In this document: in pieces, positions 52,671 to 62,495 of the stretch | How positions within the stretch are numbered: the stretch's first letter is position 1 | Layout: each line of letters begins with the position of its first letter | Source of the DNA: Clostridium sp. Cult2 | GTDB taxonomy: Bacteria; Bacillota; Clostridia; Tissierellales; Tepidimicrobiaceae | Direction of reading: 5' to 3' | Assembly: GCF_021655075.1 (NCBI RefSeq) | Contig: NZ_PPXX01000061.1 | Coordinates: forward strand, 1-63,392 | DNA length: 63,392 nucleotides | Translations under genes and position numbers: made by a program | Notes under the pieces: generated by a model | Databases searched by the model: none | The model's input: only the letters and a program-made list of their open reading frames with translations | What the model was told of the DNA's origin: nothing

Positions 52671-52698
52671 AAAAAGAAGAGCTTTCGCTCCCCTCTTT
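52671..52698 (-). terminator. Terminator after the SPOCS-like gene
   Basis: Minus strand: AAAGAGGGGAGC, GAAA loop, GCTCTTCTTTTTTTA; a stem with GU pairs and seven T. Confidence 0.8.
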
Positions 52699-52703
52699 AA
52701 CAA

Positions 52704-53318
52704 CTAATCCCATATAATATCATCAAATTGTGGTGGGAAAAATTCTGGAAATGGACTATAATCAAAGTCGTCACAAATGTCTTCAGGACTGAATTCTTCA
52801 CAAGGATCTGGCTCAGGGCAATATCCAAAAGTAGGAATTAACAATTGTACTGTTCCAACAACTTTAACTACTATAAATACTCCTACTGCAAAGGTTAATA
52901 TCTTTCCAGTTTGAATAGGTTGACCTAATACTAATGAACTAGTTTCTACTACTATTCTAAATTCAAATTCATCTCTTGCATCTGGTATGAATAGGATAAT
53001 ATCTTTTAAAATATCTGGTAAAAATCCTGGAATTATTTTTCCATCTTTAGTTTTTATTTCAAAAGGTATTCTCAATGTAAATCTTACCCTTCTAAAATTA
53101 GGTCTATTTTCAATATCTGTCACTACAAGAGTTCCAGGTACAATAAATCCTGGTTTAAATCTTATGCTCTCAAAAGTTTTACCATCTAAATCTACTTCTA
53201 TTTTTGGGAAACATTCTCTTTGCTGACAACTAGCAAAAACTTTATCTACAATAATACAGTCATTCTCAAAACATCCAAGCATTTCTCGAACTGCGTTATC
53301 AAGATTTAAATCTTTCAT
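52704..53318 (-). CDS. SPOCS/DUF3794-like spore coat protein candidate
   Basis: A 204-residue beta-rich protein. FESIRFKPGFIVPGTLVVTD followed by alternating hydrophobic strands (VRFTLRIPFEIKT) recalls the SPOCS (DUF3794) domain of spore morphogenesis proteins such as SipL. Three Cys fall in the first 40 residues. The tail is Asp/Glu/Pro/Phe-rich (EPDPCEEFSPEDICDDFDYS). The family call is by pattern only. It has a divergent partner gene at 53419. Confidence 0.5.
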   Translation of the reverse strand: MKDLNLDNAVREMLGCFENDCIIVDKVFASCQQRECFPKIEVDLDGKTFESIRFKPGFIVPGTLVVTDIENRPNFRRVRFTLRIPFEIKTKDGKIIPGFLPDILKDIILFIPDARDEFEFRIVVETSSLVLGQPIQTGKILTFAVGVFIVVKVVGTVQLLIPTFGYCPEPDPCEEFSPEDICDDFDYSPFPEFFPPQFDDIIWD

Positions 53319-53418
53319 CCCTATTTCACTCCTTTATTTTTAATAAAACCACTTTTACTTTCATATTATGAAATAAGGATACTTTTGTGCTATTTATATA
53401 GCAATAGGAGGTAATAAA

Positions 53419-54702
53419 ATGAAAAATTTTTTAATCAATGACAATTTAATTATAAACTCCGAAGGAGAGTTCATATTATTTTGCTTAGATAATCAAGGTG
53501 AAGTAAAATATACTAAATATGCCTTTCCAAATAAGACAATGGAAACTTCAATTTTACATAAGAATAATATATTGAAATATTCAGTAACAATTGACGAAAA
53601 TGATAGTATACATTTAATAGCACTAACTAAACTAGGAGAACTAAACTATTCTATTTACAAGGATAATAGATGGTCTAACGCAATAATTGCAAAGTTTGAT
53701 TTTAAATCTAATATTTATAATGATATAAATATATTATTGGAAGGTAATAATGTAAATATCATATATAACCATGCCAACTTAATAAACTCTAAACTTTGGA
53801 CTATACAACATGTAATAGGAGATAGACAAAGTTGGGATAAACATAAAATTGTAAGTCTAATGGTTGATAAAACATTTGCCTATTTCCAGTTAGATATTGA
53901 CTCTTTTGGTTCCATACATCTATTGTATAGTTCATTTGAAGGTAATGGACATCAGGTTTATCATACCTTTTACAATTCTTATGCAAAAAAATGGAATCCT
54001 ATCCCTAAAAAATTATCTTCACCAAATACAAATACATTATTTCCATATTTATTTGTTGATACTAAAGACAATCTTCATGCAATATGGTTAGAGAAATTAA
54101 ATATGAATAATACATTAAAATATTGTAGATTGACCTCAAAAGGAAATGAAAAATATATATGGAAGCAAATAAAGATTCCATATATATCAGATTGCAATAA
54201 TATGCCAATAATTATTGAGGAAAAGGGAGTATTAAAAATAGTTTATTTAACAAATAAAGTTATTGGATTCCTATATTCATCAGATAGCGGCACCACTTGG
54301 TATAAAGGTGATGAAATAGAAATTAATCCTTCTAAAATTAGCTTAGTTAGAGTTTCAGAAAATTCAATGAAATTGAAACATATAAAAATTAATCATGCTT
54401 ATTGTACTATTGAACAATCCATATATTTCTATTTTTTAAGCTCCATCAATTCAATAGATGTTATGGAAATAGATAATCCTCCAGAAGATCATACAATTTC
54501 CCAAGTAGATATAATAGGCTCTGATGAAGAAATAATTTCAAAAGTTAATAAACTATTAGAAACTCAAGAAGAAATAAGAAACATTTTATATAAAGCCATA
54601 GATTCTCAAAATAGAATAGAAGAAAATATAGAAAGTATATTTAAAATACTAGATGTTGATAAAAGCTCAATTTTCGATAAATTATTTCGTTCATCTAAAT
54701 AG
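53419..54702 (+). CDS. Predicted beta-propeller protein with C-terminal coiled coil
   Basis: A 427-residue protein of unknown function without signal peptide. About six repeats of a blade-like unit carry an I-H-L-x-x-x element after an acidic turn: DENDSIHLIALTK, DSFGSIHLLYSSF, DTKDNLHAIWLEK. The final 60 residues form a coiled coil (VNKLLETQEEIRNILYKAID). AGGAGG lies ten bases before ATG. A CATATTAT box 55 bases upstream resembles a SigE -10. Related proteins exist in other Clostridia; I do not know a name. Confidence 0.6.
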   Translation: MKNFLINDNLIINSEGEFILFCLDNQGEVKYTKYAFPNKTMETSILHKNNILKYSVTIDENDSIHLIALTKLGELNYSIYKDNRWSNAIIAKFDFKSNIYNDINILLEGNNVNIIYNHANLINSKLWTIQHVIGDRQSWDKHKIVSLMVDKTFAYFQLDIDSFGSIHLLYSSFEGNGHQVYHTFYNSYAKKWNPIPKKLSSPNTNTLFPYLFVDTKDNLHAIWLEKLNMNNTLKYCRLTSKGNEKYIWKQIKIPYISDCNNMPIIIEEKGVLKIVYLTNKVIGFLYSSDSGTTWYKGDEIEINPSKISLVRVSENSMKLKHIKINHAYCTIEQSIYFYFLSSINSIDVMEIDNPPEDHTISQVDIIGSDEEIISKVNKLLETQEEIRNILYKAIDSQNRIEENIESIFKILDVDKSSIFDKLFRSSK

Positions 54703-54973
54703 TTAATTTTTTAATAGACCTTTTGCCATTCTTCCTTTCAAAAAAGTAAATATTACTTACTTCAATACCTAACTTTTTTGCCTCTCTTTTTAATATATCT
54801 AAATACTTTATATTACCAAATTTAATAGAGTAACTACATCCAGCTTTTATCTCACAGGGAGTAGATATAAGCTGGAATTCTTTATATCCTAGTCCATCTA
54901 AAGATGAAAATAAATACATTGCCATATTTTTGCTTGTAAATGCACATATATAATATCTATTGTTATATCCCAT
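54695..54973 (-). CDS. DUF3343 family protein
   Basis: A 92-residue protein resembling the DUF3343 family (YYICAFTSKNMAMYLFSSLD, STPCEIKAGCSYSIKFGNIK). The two Cys spaced by six residues fit; the family has been suggested to carry sulfur or selenium. It overlaps the opposite-strand gene by 8 bp at the 3' ends. Confidence 0.75.
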   Translation of the reverse strand: MGYNNRYYICAFTSKNMAMYLFSSLDGLGYKEFQLISTPCEIKAGCSYSIKFGNIKYLDILKREAKKLGIEVSNIYFFERKNGKRSIKKLTI

Positions 54974-55309
54974 AATTCTTCCCCCTTTTATAGATTGTTC
55001 TTTTTATATTATAAAATTTTATTTCATTTTCTTATCATTTTACATTACCTTTTATCCACTATTCTATACATTATATTCAAAAGAAATTTTATTGATAATT
55101 TTAGTATAGAATCTTACCTAGGCTAAAAGCTATAAACTCTATGTGGATAACAGTGTCAATATCGGTAGAAAAACATATCTATATATTGAATAAATACATT
55201 CCTATTTTATGGCTGTTTGTTGTCCTTTACAGGAATAGATGATAATAGTGGTAGGGTTAAAGCTTGCATTAAATTTAATTACTGTATTAAAAATAGATAG
55301 GAGGGATTT
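54974..55309. other. Intergenic region (336 bp) with DnaA-box-like sites
   Basis: No gene is visible. It contains TTATCCACT (55052-55060, eight of nine bases of a DnaA box) and TGTGGATAA (55142-55150, a perfect box on the minus strand), 90 bp apart. The rest is AT-rich and holds the start signals of the glycan cluster (AGGAGGGATTT before 55310). Confidence 0.4.
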
Positions 55310-56023
55310 ATGTTGATAATTACTGCTCATCAACCTAACTATATTCCCTGGCTTGGTTTTTTTCACAGGATGAATTATGTTGATAAATTCGTAATACTAG
55401 ATAATGTACAATTTACAAAAGATGCATTTATTCAAAGAAACAAAATAAAAACTTCAAATGGAGAGTTGATGCTAACAGTACCTGTTAAAGTAAAAACGGA
55501 TACATTAATAAAGGATGTTTTAATAGATAATTCCCAAAGTTGGCAAAAAAGGCACTGGTTATCTATTAAATACAACTATAACAAATCACCCTATTGGGAT
55601 TATTTGTCAAATGAGCTAGAAGATATATATAATAAAAATTGGATTAAACTATTTGACTTAAATATGAAAATAATTGAACTTATTCGAAATAAACTCAATA
55701 TTAATACAGAAATAATTATCGCATCAGAGTTAAAACAAGACTTTGGAAAAAAAACAAACTTGCTTATAGCTTTATGCAAACACCTAGAGGCAGACACCTT
55801 TTTCTCAGGAGCTGGTAGCAAAACATATATTGAACAAGAAAAATTTAATCAAAATAATATAAATCTATTTTTTCAAAATTATAATCATCCTATTTATAAA
55901 CAAAGAATGGGTAATTTTATCTCACACTTGTCCATATTGGATTTATTATTTAATTGCGGTCCTAAGTCTTTAGAAATCCTTATACAAGGAAATCTTCATA
56001 ATAACAATCACTCCCCCTTTTAG
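55310..56023 (+). CDS. WbqC family protein
   Basis: A 237-residue protein of the WbqC family: start HQPNYIPWLGFFHRMNYVDK, then FVILDNVQFTKDAFIQRNKI, WQKRHWLSIKYNY and ADTFFSGAGSKTYI. WbqC proteins occur in O-antigen and other surface polysaccharide clusters; their exact role is unclear. First gene of the glycan cluster. Confidence 0.88.
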   Translation: MLIITAHQPNYIPWLGFFHRMNYVDKFVILDNVQFTKDAFIQRNKIKTSNGELMLTVPVKVKTDTLIKDVLIDNSQSWQKRHWLSIKYNYNKSPYWDYLSNELEDIYNKNWIKLFDLNMKIIELIRNKLNINTEIIIASELKQDFGKKTNLLIALCKHLEADTFFSGAGSKTYIEQEKFNQNNINLFFQNYNHPIYKQRMGNFISHLSILDLLFNCGPKSLEILIQGNLHNNNHSPF

Positions 56024-56027
56024 GGTT

Positions 56028-56053
56028 ACATTTTTTTATACAACCATACAATA
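56028..56053 (+). promoter_or_regulatory. Possible SigK-type promoter before the first GT2 gene
   Basis: CATACAATA (56045-56053) matches the SigK -10 CATAnnnTA and also the SigE -10 CATACANT; an AC at 56028-56029 lies 15 bp upstream as in SigK -35 elements. A single candidate by eye, so weak. Confidence 0.3.
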
Positions 56054-56085
56054 AAATAAGGATAATTAAGAGAAAGGAAAGTATT

Positions 56086-56847
56086 ATGAAAAAATCAATA
56101 TATTACCCTGTTAATAAAAATATAAAACTTCATATTCCACCACATATATATGATAGCATTCATGGAAAAGATGGAGTGAGTGTTGTTTGCTGTACTAATA
56201 AAAAAAATAATTTAAATAATATTTTAGATAATTTTATATCTCAAACCTATGACAAAAAGGAACTAATCGTTATTCTTAATTATGATAACCCTGATATAGA
56301 CAATTGGGAAAAATATATTTCTTCATATGAAAACATACAAGTCCATGCTTTAGATAGTAAGTATTCCTTGGGTAATTGCCTAAACTATGGGGTGTCCAAA
56401 TCCATCTACCCTATTATTGCAAAATTTGATGATGATGATTTTTATGGCCCTAATTATTTAAAGGATATGGTAAAGCCTTTTTATTTTACTAATGCAGATG
56501 TGATAGGAAAAGCAACCACTTATGTCTATTTTCTTAAGAAAAAAATATTAGCTATAAGAAATATTAATAAAGATAACAGATATACCTCTAGGGTTGAAGG
56601 TCCTACCTTAGTATTTAAAAAGGAAGTATTTCAAAAAGTGAACTTTCAAAATAAAACATTAGGCGAAGATATAGCCTTCTGTAATGACTGTATTAGAAAT
56701 GGTTTTACAATATTTTCAACCAACAAAGATAACTTTGTGTATATTAGAAATGACGAAAATACACATACTTGGAAAATTAATAATAATTATTTCTTGAAAG
56801 GATGTATAAAAGTTTGTGAAACCCATGATTTTAGAAATCATATATAG
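56086..56847 (+). CDS. Glycosyltransferase family 2, paralogue A
   Basis: A 253-residue GT-A enzyme: GVSVVCCTNKKNNLNNILDN strand, IIAKFDDDDFYGPNYLKDM with the DxD metal site, and GEDIAFCNDCIRNGF with the acceptor-side Asp. It ends with NTHTWKI, shared with two other genes here. Probably transfers a sugar onto a surface polymer; substrate unknown. Confidence 0.85.
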   Translation: MKKSIYYPVNKNIKLHIPPHIYDSIHGKDGVSVVCCTNKKNNLNNILDNFISQTYDKKELIVILNYDNPDIDNWEKYISSYENIQVHALDSKYSLGNCLNYGVSKSIYPIIAKFDDDDFYGPNYLKDMVKPFYFTNADVIGKATTYVYFLKKKILAIRNINKDNRYTSRVEGPTLVFKKEVFQKVNFQNKTLGEDIAFCNDCIRNGFTIFSTNKDNFVYIRNDENTHTWKINNNYFLKGCIKVCETHDFRNHI

Positions 56848-56936
56848 GGCCAATATTGTTTAAAATTCATATATTATACTAGATAAATATATCAATGTTG
56901 TAATTTTGGAAAGATATATTAATGGAGGAGAGTTTT

Positions 56937-58100
56937 ATGAATCAAAATAACGAAAAAAGAATAAATTCTTACAATGCAATTGCTGAAAAAAGAGTCATAG
57001 AAAAAATATTACAAAACAAAAATAGACCTGTTAACAAAATTCTATTCATGCCAACAAATGGATGTGGTTTAGGTCATGTAACCCGTACCTTAGCAGTAGC
57101 AAGAAGATTAAAAGAAATGTACCCTAAGGTAGAAATAGTTTTTTTTACTACTAGTTTCGCCTTAAATATAATTCAAAAAGAAGGGTTTTTATCATATTAT
57201 TTCCCGTCTATGAACTTTTTTTCTAAACATATCTCTCAAAAAGATATAGATAATAATCTTGAAGAGGAGTTAATCAGAATAATCAATAGACATGAAATTG
57301 ATACCTTAGTATTCGATGGCGTATATCCATATGTTTTCCTAATTAATGCAATAGAGAAATCAAGAGTATCAAATGCTATATGGATTCAAAGAGGAATGCA
57401 TAAATCAGGTAAATCAAAAGTGGTTATTGAACGAGAACGCTACTTCAATTTAATCATAGTACCTGGGGAAGCCAACAGAAATACTAATGTTTTACAAAGA
57501 AATAGCAAGTTTCGCTATTGTCCTCCTATAATCTACTCCTATAAAGAAGAATTACTACCTAAAGAAGTTGTATTAAAAATGTGGAACCTAGATTCTAATA
57601 AGAAAACAGTATATATCCAATTAGGGGAAGGATTATATGAAGATATAAATAGCTTAATTTATAAAATCATAAAGGTCTTAAAGGATAGAGATGATTTACA
57701 AATTGTATTAGGAGAATCAATAATAGCCCATAAAAGATATCATGTGGATTCCGATATATTCATAATTAGAGATTATCCAAATTCAATTTATTTTAACGCC
57801 TTTGATTTCGCTATTGTTAATGGCTCATACAATACTTTTCATGAGACAATATATTTTGGAGTTCCAACCATACTGTTCCCAACCAGTACAACGGGAACTG
57901 ACGACCAGATTGCTAGAGCTAATATTGCTGAAGAACTGGATACTGGCTTAGTTTTTAGAGATTTTGATTCAATAAAATTACAAAAGGCGGTTTCTAAAAT
58001 ATTAAATCCTATAACCAATCAAAGCATGAGAAATAATGCAAAAAATATTTTTGAGAATGGTGCTCACCTAGCTACAAAATATATAATGGAATCCATTTAG
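56937..58100 (+). CDS. GT-B glycosyltransferase, GT28/UDP-glucuronosyltransferase-like
   Basis: About 387 residues with a two-Rossmann layout. NGCGLGHVTRTLAVARRLKE is the Gly-rich N-terminal loop typical of MurG-like enzymes; the C-terminal donor site is NGSYNTFHETIYFGVPTILF with TTGTDDQIARANIAEELDTG. The ATG at 56937 has GGAGGAG six bases upstream. Likely transfers an activated sugar made by the neighbouring enzymes. Confidence 0.82.
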   Translation: MNQNNEKRINSYNAIAEKRVIEKILQNKNRPVNKILFMPTNGCGLGHVTRTLAVARRLKEMYPKVEIVFFTTSFALNIIQKEGFLSYYFPSMNFFSKHISQKDIDNNLEEELIRIINRHEIDTLVFDGVYPYVFLINAIEKSRVSNAIWIQRGMHKSGKSKVVIERERYFNLIIVPGEANRNTNVLQRNSKFRYCPPIIYSYKEELLPKEVVLKMWNLDSNKKTVYIQLGEGLYEDINSLIYKIIKVLKDRDDLQIVLGESIIAHKRYHVDSDIFIIRDYPNSIYFNAFDFAIVNGSYNTFHETIYFGVPTILFPTSTTGTDDQIARANIAEELDTGLVFRDFDSIKLQKAVSKILNPITNQSMRNNAKNIFENGAHLATKYIMESI

Positions 58101-58134
58101 TTAATAATTATCCGTATAATTAGAAAAAGGGGCA

Positions 58135-58758
58135 ATGGATATGAGGGTTTTAGTAATTGGTGCACATCCAGATGATATTGAACCTCAAATGGGAGGTACA
58201 ATAGCTAAATTGACTAAAAATGGACATGAAGTTTTAATTCTGCAATTTACCGATACTGGAGGAGAATTAAATAATATAAGAATTCAAGAATCTATTGATG
58301 CTGCTAACATACTCGGAGCTGATATTAAACATCTTCATTACAATCAATATAATTTTACTTTTGACCGTAAAACTGTACAGAGTTTAGACAAGATTATTGA
58401 AGAATATAAACCTGATGAGATATATACATGTTGGGAATATGACTCCCATCAAGATCATCAAGCTGTATCAAAAATAGTCTTAGCTTCTTCTAGAAAAAAT
58501 AATGCTAATGTTTTTTTCTTTGAGCCTATTATACCAGGTGGAATCATACCTTATGCTTTTAATAGTAATTATTTTGTAGATATAACTGATACTATAGAAA
58601 TTAAAATCAAAAGTATAATGGCTCATAAATCTCAGGTAAAAAAGTTTGGCAATGGATGGGTAAATGCAATTTATGGAAGAGCAAGTTTTAGAGGGTTTCA
58701 AATAAATGTTAAATATGCAGAAGCATTTCAAATTGTAAAGATGATATATAGAATTTAA
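58135..58758 (+). CDS. PIG-L/LmbE family deacetylase
   Basis: A 207-residue zinc hydrolase. Metal motif IGAHPDDIEPQMGG, then YTCWEYDSHQDHQAVSKIVL, giving the HPDD and HxxH ligands. Family members deacetylate N-acetyl sugars on lipids or polymers. It follows the GT-B gene by 34 bp, so the two probably act together to de-N-acetylate a glycan. A second ATG at 58141 fits the ribosome site slightly better. Confidence 0.88.
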   Translation: MDMRVLVIGAHPDDIEPQMGGTIAKLTKNGHEVLILQFTDTGGELNNIRIQESIDAANILGADIKHLHYNQYNFTFDRKTVQSLDKIIEEYKPDEIYTCWEYDSHQDHQAVSKIVLASSRKNNANVFFFEPIIPGGIIPYAFNSNYFVDITDTIEIKIKSIMAHKSQVKKFGNGWVNAIYGRASFRGFQINVKYAEAFQIVKMIYRI

Positions 58759-58897
58759 ATACTTTAACTGCATTTATTGGAGGTATAGGATGGCAAATAA
58801 TTAATTTTGCTTATCTAATCACAACTACTTCATATTGAATATATTGTATTACATGAGAAAGGAATCTAATAAATTCTAATAATCGAGGTGGTTGTAT

Positions 58898-60211
58898 ATG
58901 ATATCCTTTGAACAAATAATCAATAGAGAAGAAAAAATATCCATTATTGGATTAGGATATGTTGGTATTTCTTTGGCTGTAAGTTTTGCTCAATATGCAA
59001 ATGTAATAGGTTTTGATATAGATGTTAATAAAATTAACAATTATAAAAATGGTATTGATTTAACAAAACAAGTAGGAGATGATATACTAAATAATACTAC
59101 AGTTTTATTTACATCAGATGAAAATAGATTAAGAGAGGCTAAATTTCATATAATAGCTGTACCAACGCCTATCTATCCGAACAAACTACCTAATTTAAAA
59201 CATGTCATAGAAGCAAGTAAAATGCTGGGAAGAAATCTATTAAAAGATTCCATTGTAATCTATGAATCCACTGTGTATCCAGGAGTTACTGAAGAAATAT
59301 GTGTACCCATTTTGGAAAAAGAATCAGGCCTAAAATGCGGTCCTGATTTTAAAATTGGATATTCACCAGAGAGAATTAATCCAGGTGATTACATTCATAG
59401 ATTAGAAAACATAGTTAAAATTGTTTCTGGTATGGACAGTGAGACGTTAGATATTATAGATAAAGTCTATAATCTAATTATTAAAGTTGGAACTTATAGA
59501 GTTGAAAATATTAAAATTGCTGAAGCAGCAAAAGTAATCGAAAATACACAACGAGATATTAATATTGCTCTAATGAATGAAATATCCATAATACTTCATA
59601 AATTAGATATAGACACAAAATCCGTCCTAAAAGCAACTTCTACTAAATGGAATTCTCTCGATTTCACACCTGGATTGGTAGGTGGACATTGTATTGGTGT
59701 GGATTCATACTTCCTGACATATATAGCTGAGAAATTTGGATATAGTCCTAATCTAATTCTTACTGGTAGAAAGATAAACAATTTTATGAGTCAATATATA
59801 GCGGAAAACACTATTAATAAACTTATAGAATCTGGCAAAAGGTTAAAGGATACAAATGTAGCTATTCTTGGCTTTTCTTTTAAAGAAAATTGCTCAGATA
59901 TTAGAAACACGAAAGTTGTGGATATTATAAATGAATTGAAAAAATATGACATTAATATAAAAGTAGTAGACCCCATTGTAAACCCAGATGAAGTAATAAA
60001 TGAATATGGAATAAAACTTTGGGATGAAAAAGAAATTTACCCCGTTGATGCTATAATCTTTGCTGTACCTCATGAATATTTCTATAAATATACATTAAAT
60101 AGTATTAAATTTATGTATGCTTTAGATAAAAAGCCAGTACTAATTGATATTAAAGGGATTTTTGATAAAAATGAAGCAGAATTCTTAGGATATAATTATT
60201 GGAGGCTATGA
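58898..60211 (+). CDS. Nucleotide-sugar dehydrogenase (UDP-ManNAc/UDP-Glc dehydrogenase family)
   Basis: About 437 residues. Rossmann loop ISIIGLGYVGISLAVSF, YESTVYPGVTEEICVPIL, the catalytic Cys in GGHCIGVDSYFL, and FSFKENCSDIRNTKVVDI. It oxidises C6 of a UDP- or NDP-sugar to a uronic acid; close to WecC/TviB-type enzymes. The ATG at 58898 with AGGTGG six bases upstream is preferred. A 139-bp gap with its own start signals precedes it. Confidence 0.9.
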   Translation: MISFEQIINREEKISIIGLGYVGISLAVSFAQYANVIGFDIDVNKINNYKNGIDLTKQVGDDILNNTTVLFTSDENRLREAKFHIIAVPTPIYPNKLPNLKHVIEASKMLGRNLLKDSIVIYESTVYPGVTEEICVPILEKESGLKCGPDFKIGYSPERINPGDYIHRLENIVKIVSGMDSETLDIIDKVYNLIIKVGTYRVENIKIAEAAKVIENTQRDINIALMNEISIILHKLDIDTKSVLKATSTKWNSLDFTPGLVGGHCIGVDSYFLTYIAEKFGYSPNLILTGRKINNFMSQYIAENTINKLIESGKRLKDTNVAILGFSFKENCSDIRNTKVVDIINELKKYDINIKVVDPIVNPDEVINEYGIKLWDEKEIYPVDAIIFAVPHEYFYKYTLNSIKFMYALDKKPVLIDIKGIFDKNEAEFLGYNYWRL

Positions 60212-60261
60212 TTCTTATTAATATAAAGTGGTTTTTGAATATTTGGATAGGATTAAAATTA

Positions 60262-60301
60262 AAACTGTAGGAAACTATTCATCTATAGTTTTCTACAGTT
60301 T
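60262..60301. terminator. Bidirectional terminator between convergent glycan genes
   Basis: A 17-bp stem with one GU/mismatch (AAACTGTAGGAAACTAT and ATAGTTTTCTACAGTTT) lies between the converging dehydrogenase and GT2 genes. Confidence 0.8.
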
Positions 60302-60305
60302 CATA

Positions 60306-61106
60306 TTATATATTAACAAATGTGGTATAATCCCTAACATCCTTCTCTACTATTATACAGTATTTTAATAAATCCTCATCCTTAATCTTCCAAGTATGCT
60401 TATCTAAAGAATCATGCCTTACGTAAACATGATGATATTTATTAGTTGAATATATTTTAAAACCATTTTTAACACAATCTTTTGAAAACTGTGTATCCAC
60501 TCCACGAGGTATATTAGCAAATCTAACTCTGTTAAAAACCTTTTTTCGTATCAAAAGTGTCGGCCCATCCATATGTTTTACATATTTATTCTCATTTTCT
60601 GGATTGCGAACTGCCAATGTCTTAGATTTCTCAAAATAGACAAAAGAAGTTTTTTTACCAACTACATCAGCATCAACAATATCAAATGCTTTAATTAAAT
60701 CCGAAAGATATTTTGGCCCATAATAATCATCATCATCAAACTTAGCGATAAAATCATATTTAGAATATAATATTCCAAAATTTAAACAATTCCCTAGGGT
60801 AATTTTTTCATCTAATTGAAAGACAGTTACATTCTCATATTGTTCTGCTACATCTAGCCATTCATTTATATTCAGATTATTATTGTTTAATACTAGTATC
60901 ATTTCCTTCTTTTCAAAGTCTTGTCTTTTATAATTATCAAATATATTTTGCATACAATTTTGTCGCATTGTAACCATTATTATAGATACGCCATAATTTT
61001 CACTAGAATCTTTAGTACTAAAGTTTTTTTCATAGTAATTCGTTAGTTTTTTCTTATTTTTATGAATAAAATTATCTAAAGATTTATTTACAGGATTCTT
61101 GGCCAA
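60306..61106 (-). CDS. Glycosyltransferase family 2, paralogue B
   Basis: About 266 residues with the same core as paralogues A and C: FIAKFDDDDYYGPKYLSDL with DxD metal site, GPTLLIRKKVF, then KHTWKIKDEDLLKYC. The TTG at 61106 follows GGAGGGGGAGCC, so I prefer it to the GTG at 61145. Downstream of, and probably co-transcribed with, the nucleotidyltransferase on the minus strand. Confidence 0.84.
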   Translation of the reverse strand: MAKNPVNKSLDNFIHKNKKKLTNYYEKNFSTKDSSENYGVSIIMVTMRQNCMQNIFDNYKRQDFEKKEMILVLNNNNLNINEWLDVAEQYENVTVFQLDEKITLGNCLNFGILYSKYDFIAKFDDDDYYGPKYLSDLIKAFDIVDADVVGKKTSFVYFEKSKTLAVRNPENENKYVKHMDGPTLLIRKKVFNRVRFANIPRGVDTQFSKDCVKNGFKIYSTNKYHHVYVRHDSLDKHTWKIKDEDLLKYCIIVEKDVRDYTTFVNI

Positions 61107-61161
61107 GGCTCCCCCTCCATATAATTTGTTTTTTCGAATACACACAATAATTGCAAAAATA

Positions 61162-62226
61162 TTATATATTAGGTAAAAATAATTTGGTGCTTTTACCTAT
61201 TACAAGTCTATTTGCCTTTTTTAACCCTTTTTCCTTATTAATTATTGAACCTTCTCCAATAATAGAATTATCTATAGGTATTCCCACCCCAGATATGGTA
61301 CAATCATCAAATATTATAGAATTTTCTATATTTGACTTGTCTATATTTACGCCTTTTCCTATGGATGTATATGGACCTATATAGGAATATTTTATAATGG
61401 AATTTTCTCCAACTATTATTGGTCCTCTGATTATACTATTATATATAACCGCACCATCCTCAAGGACAACCTTGCCAGACACATGAGAATTTATCAATTC
61501 TCCTTTTATATTATTAATAATATAAGATAATCTATTTGCATTTTCGTCTACTACATCCTTAGGGCTTCCTACATCCCTCCAATGGCCATCTAGTATTTCA
61601 TAATCTATATCATATCCATTCTGTAAAAGCCATTTTATTGCATCGGTTATCTCGTATTCTTTACGACTAGAAGGTTTAATTTCTTTAATGGCTTTAAAAA
61701 TATTTTTATCAAAAGCATATAAACCTGTGATGGCCCAATTACTAAAAGCTCTTTTTGGTTTCTCTTCTAAATTAATTATTTTATCATTCCCTATATAGGC
61801 TACGCCATATTTTTCTGGATTATCTACTTCTTTTAATAAAATTTTACAACTTTTCTTATTAGTAATAAAATCTACAACAAACTCTTTTAAACTAGTATCA
61901 AAGGAATTATCTCCAAGGACCATAACAAACTTTTCATTATCTACAAATTTTTCAGCAAATGAAAGACCATGGGCAATACCTTGAGGATTTTCTTGAATTA
62001 TATATTGAAAATCATGATTAAAATATTTGCTTAATGTACTTTGAAATATGGATTTATTGTAATTATTTACAATTATTCCAATTTCACTTATGCCTGAATT
62101 GAAAAGCAATTCTATAGTGTAGACTAATAATGGCCTATTAGCTATTGGGATTAATTGTTTTGGTACTGTATAGGTAATAGGCTGTAGCCTAGTTCCTCTT
62201 CCTCCGCATAATATTATCCCTTTCAA
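61162..62226 (-). CDS. Sugar-1-phosphate nucleotidyltransferase, RmlA long form
   Basis: A 354-residue enzyme. The N-terminal catalytic domain has GIILCGGRGTRLQPITYTVP, the KQLIPIANRP sugar site, VMVLGDNSF, and PSSRKEYEITDAIKWLLQNG. The C-terminal 110 residues are left-handed beta-helix hexapeptide repeats (IRGPIIVGENSIIKYSYIGP). Makes an activated sugar such as dTDP-glucose. The rmlB/C/D genes are not in this window, so the product is unsure. Confidence 0.87.
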   Translation of the reverse strand: MKGIILCGGRGTRLQPITYTVPKQLIPIANRPLLVYTIELLFNSGISEIGIIVNNYNKSIFQSTLSKYFNHDFQYIIQENPQGIAHGLSFAEKFVDNEKFVMVLGDNSFDTSLKEFVVDFITNKKSCKILLKEVDNPEKYGVAYIGNDKIINLEEKPKRAFSNWAITGLYAFDKNIFKAIKEIKPSSRKEYEITDAIKWLLQNGYDIDYEILDGHWRDVGSPKDVVDENANRLSYIINNIKGELINSHVSGKVVLEDGAVIYNSIIRGPIIVGENSIIKYSYIGPYTSIGKGVNIDKSNIENSIIFDDCTISGVGIPIDNSIIGEGSIINKEKGLKKANRLVIGKSTKLFLPNI

Positions 62227-62495
62227 ATTAATACCCCCTCTTTAACCATAGTTGTTTTTTATACTTAATATTTATAGTACGAAATCTTAATATATACCAA
62301 ATCATCCAATAAATCTTTCATGGTTTAATATAAATATATTTCATTTAAGACAGAATGTTACTTATCCATATAAAAATATAAGAATTGGGTAACAACTATT
62401 ATTTATTAACATAGTCATAATATAGGAATATAGGATTATGCAAGATGTTTTGAAAATAAAGTAGCTCTACGGCCATGCTTATAGGGGGAGTGTAT
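62227..62495. other. Divergent intergenic region of the glycan cluster
   Basis: 269 bp, AT-rich, between divergent genes. CATAATATA near 62417-62425 has the form of a SigK -10 (CATAnnnTA), with no matching -35 at normal spacing. No other structure stands out. Confidence 0.3.

Noticed and set aside
58759-58897. Tiny ORF after GGAGGTATAGG near 58790
   Set aside because: It has four codons before a stop and no recognisable role.
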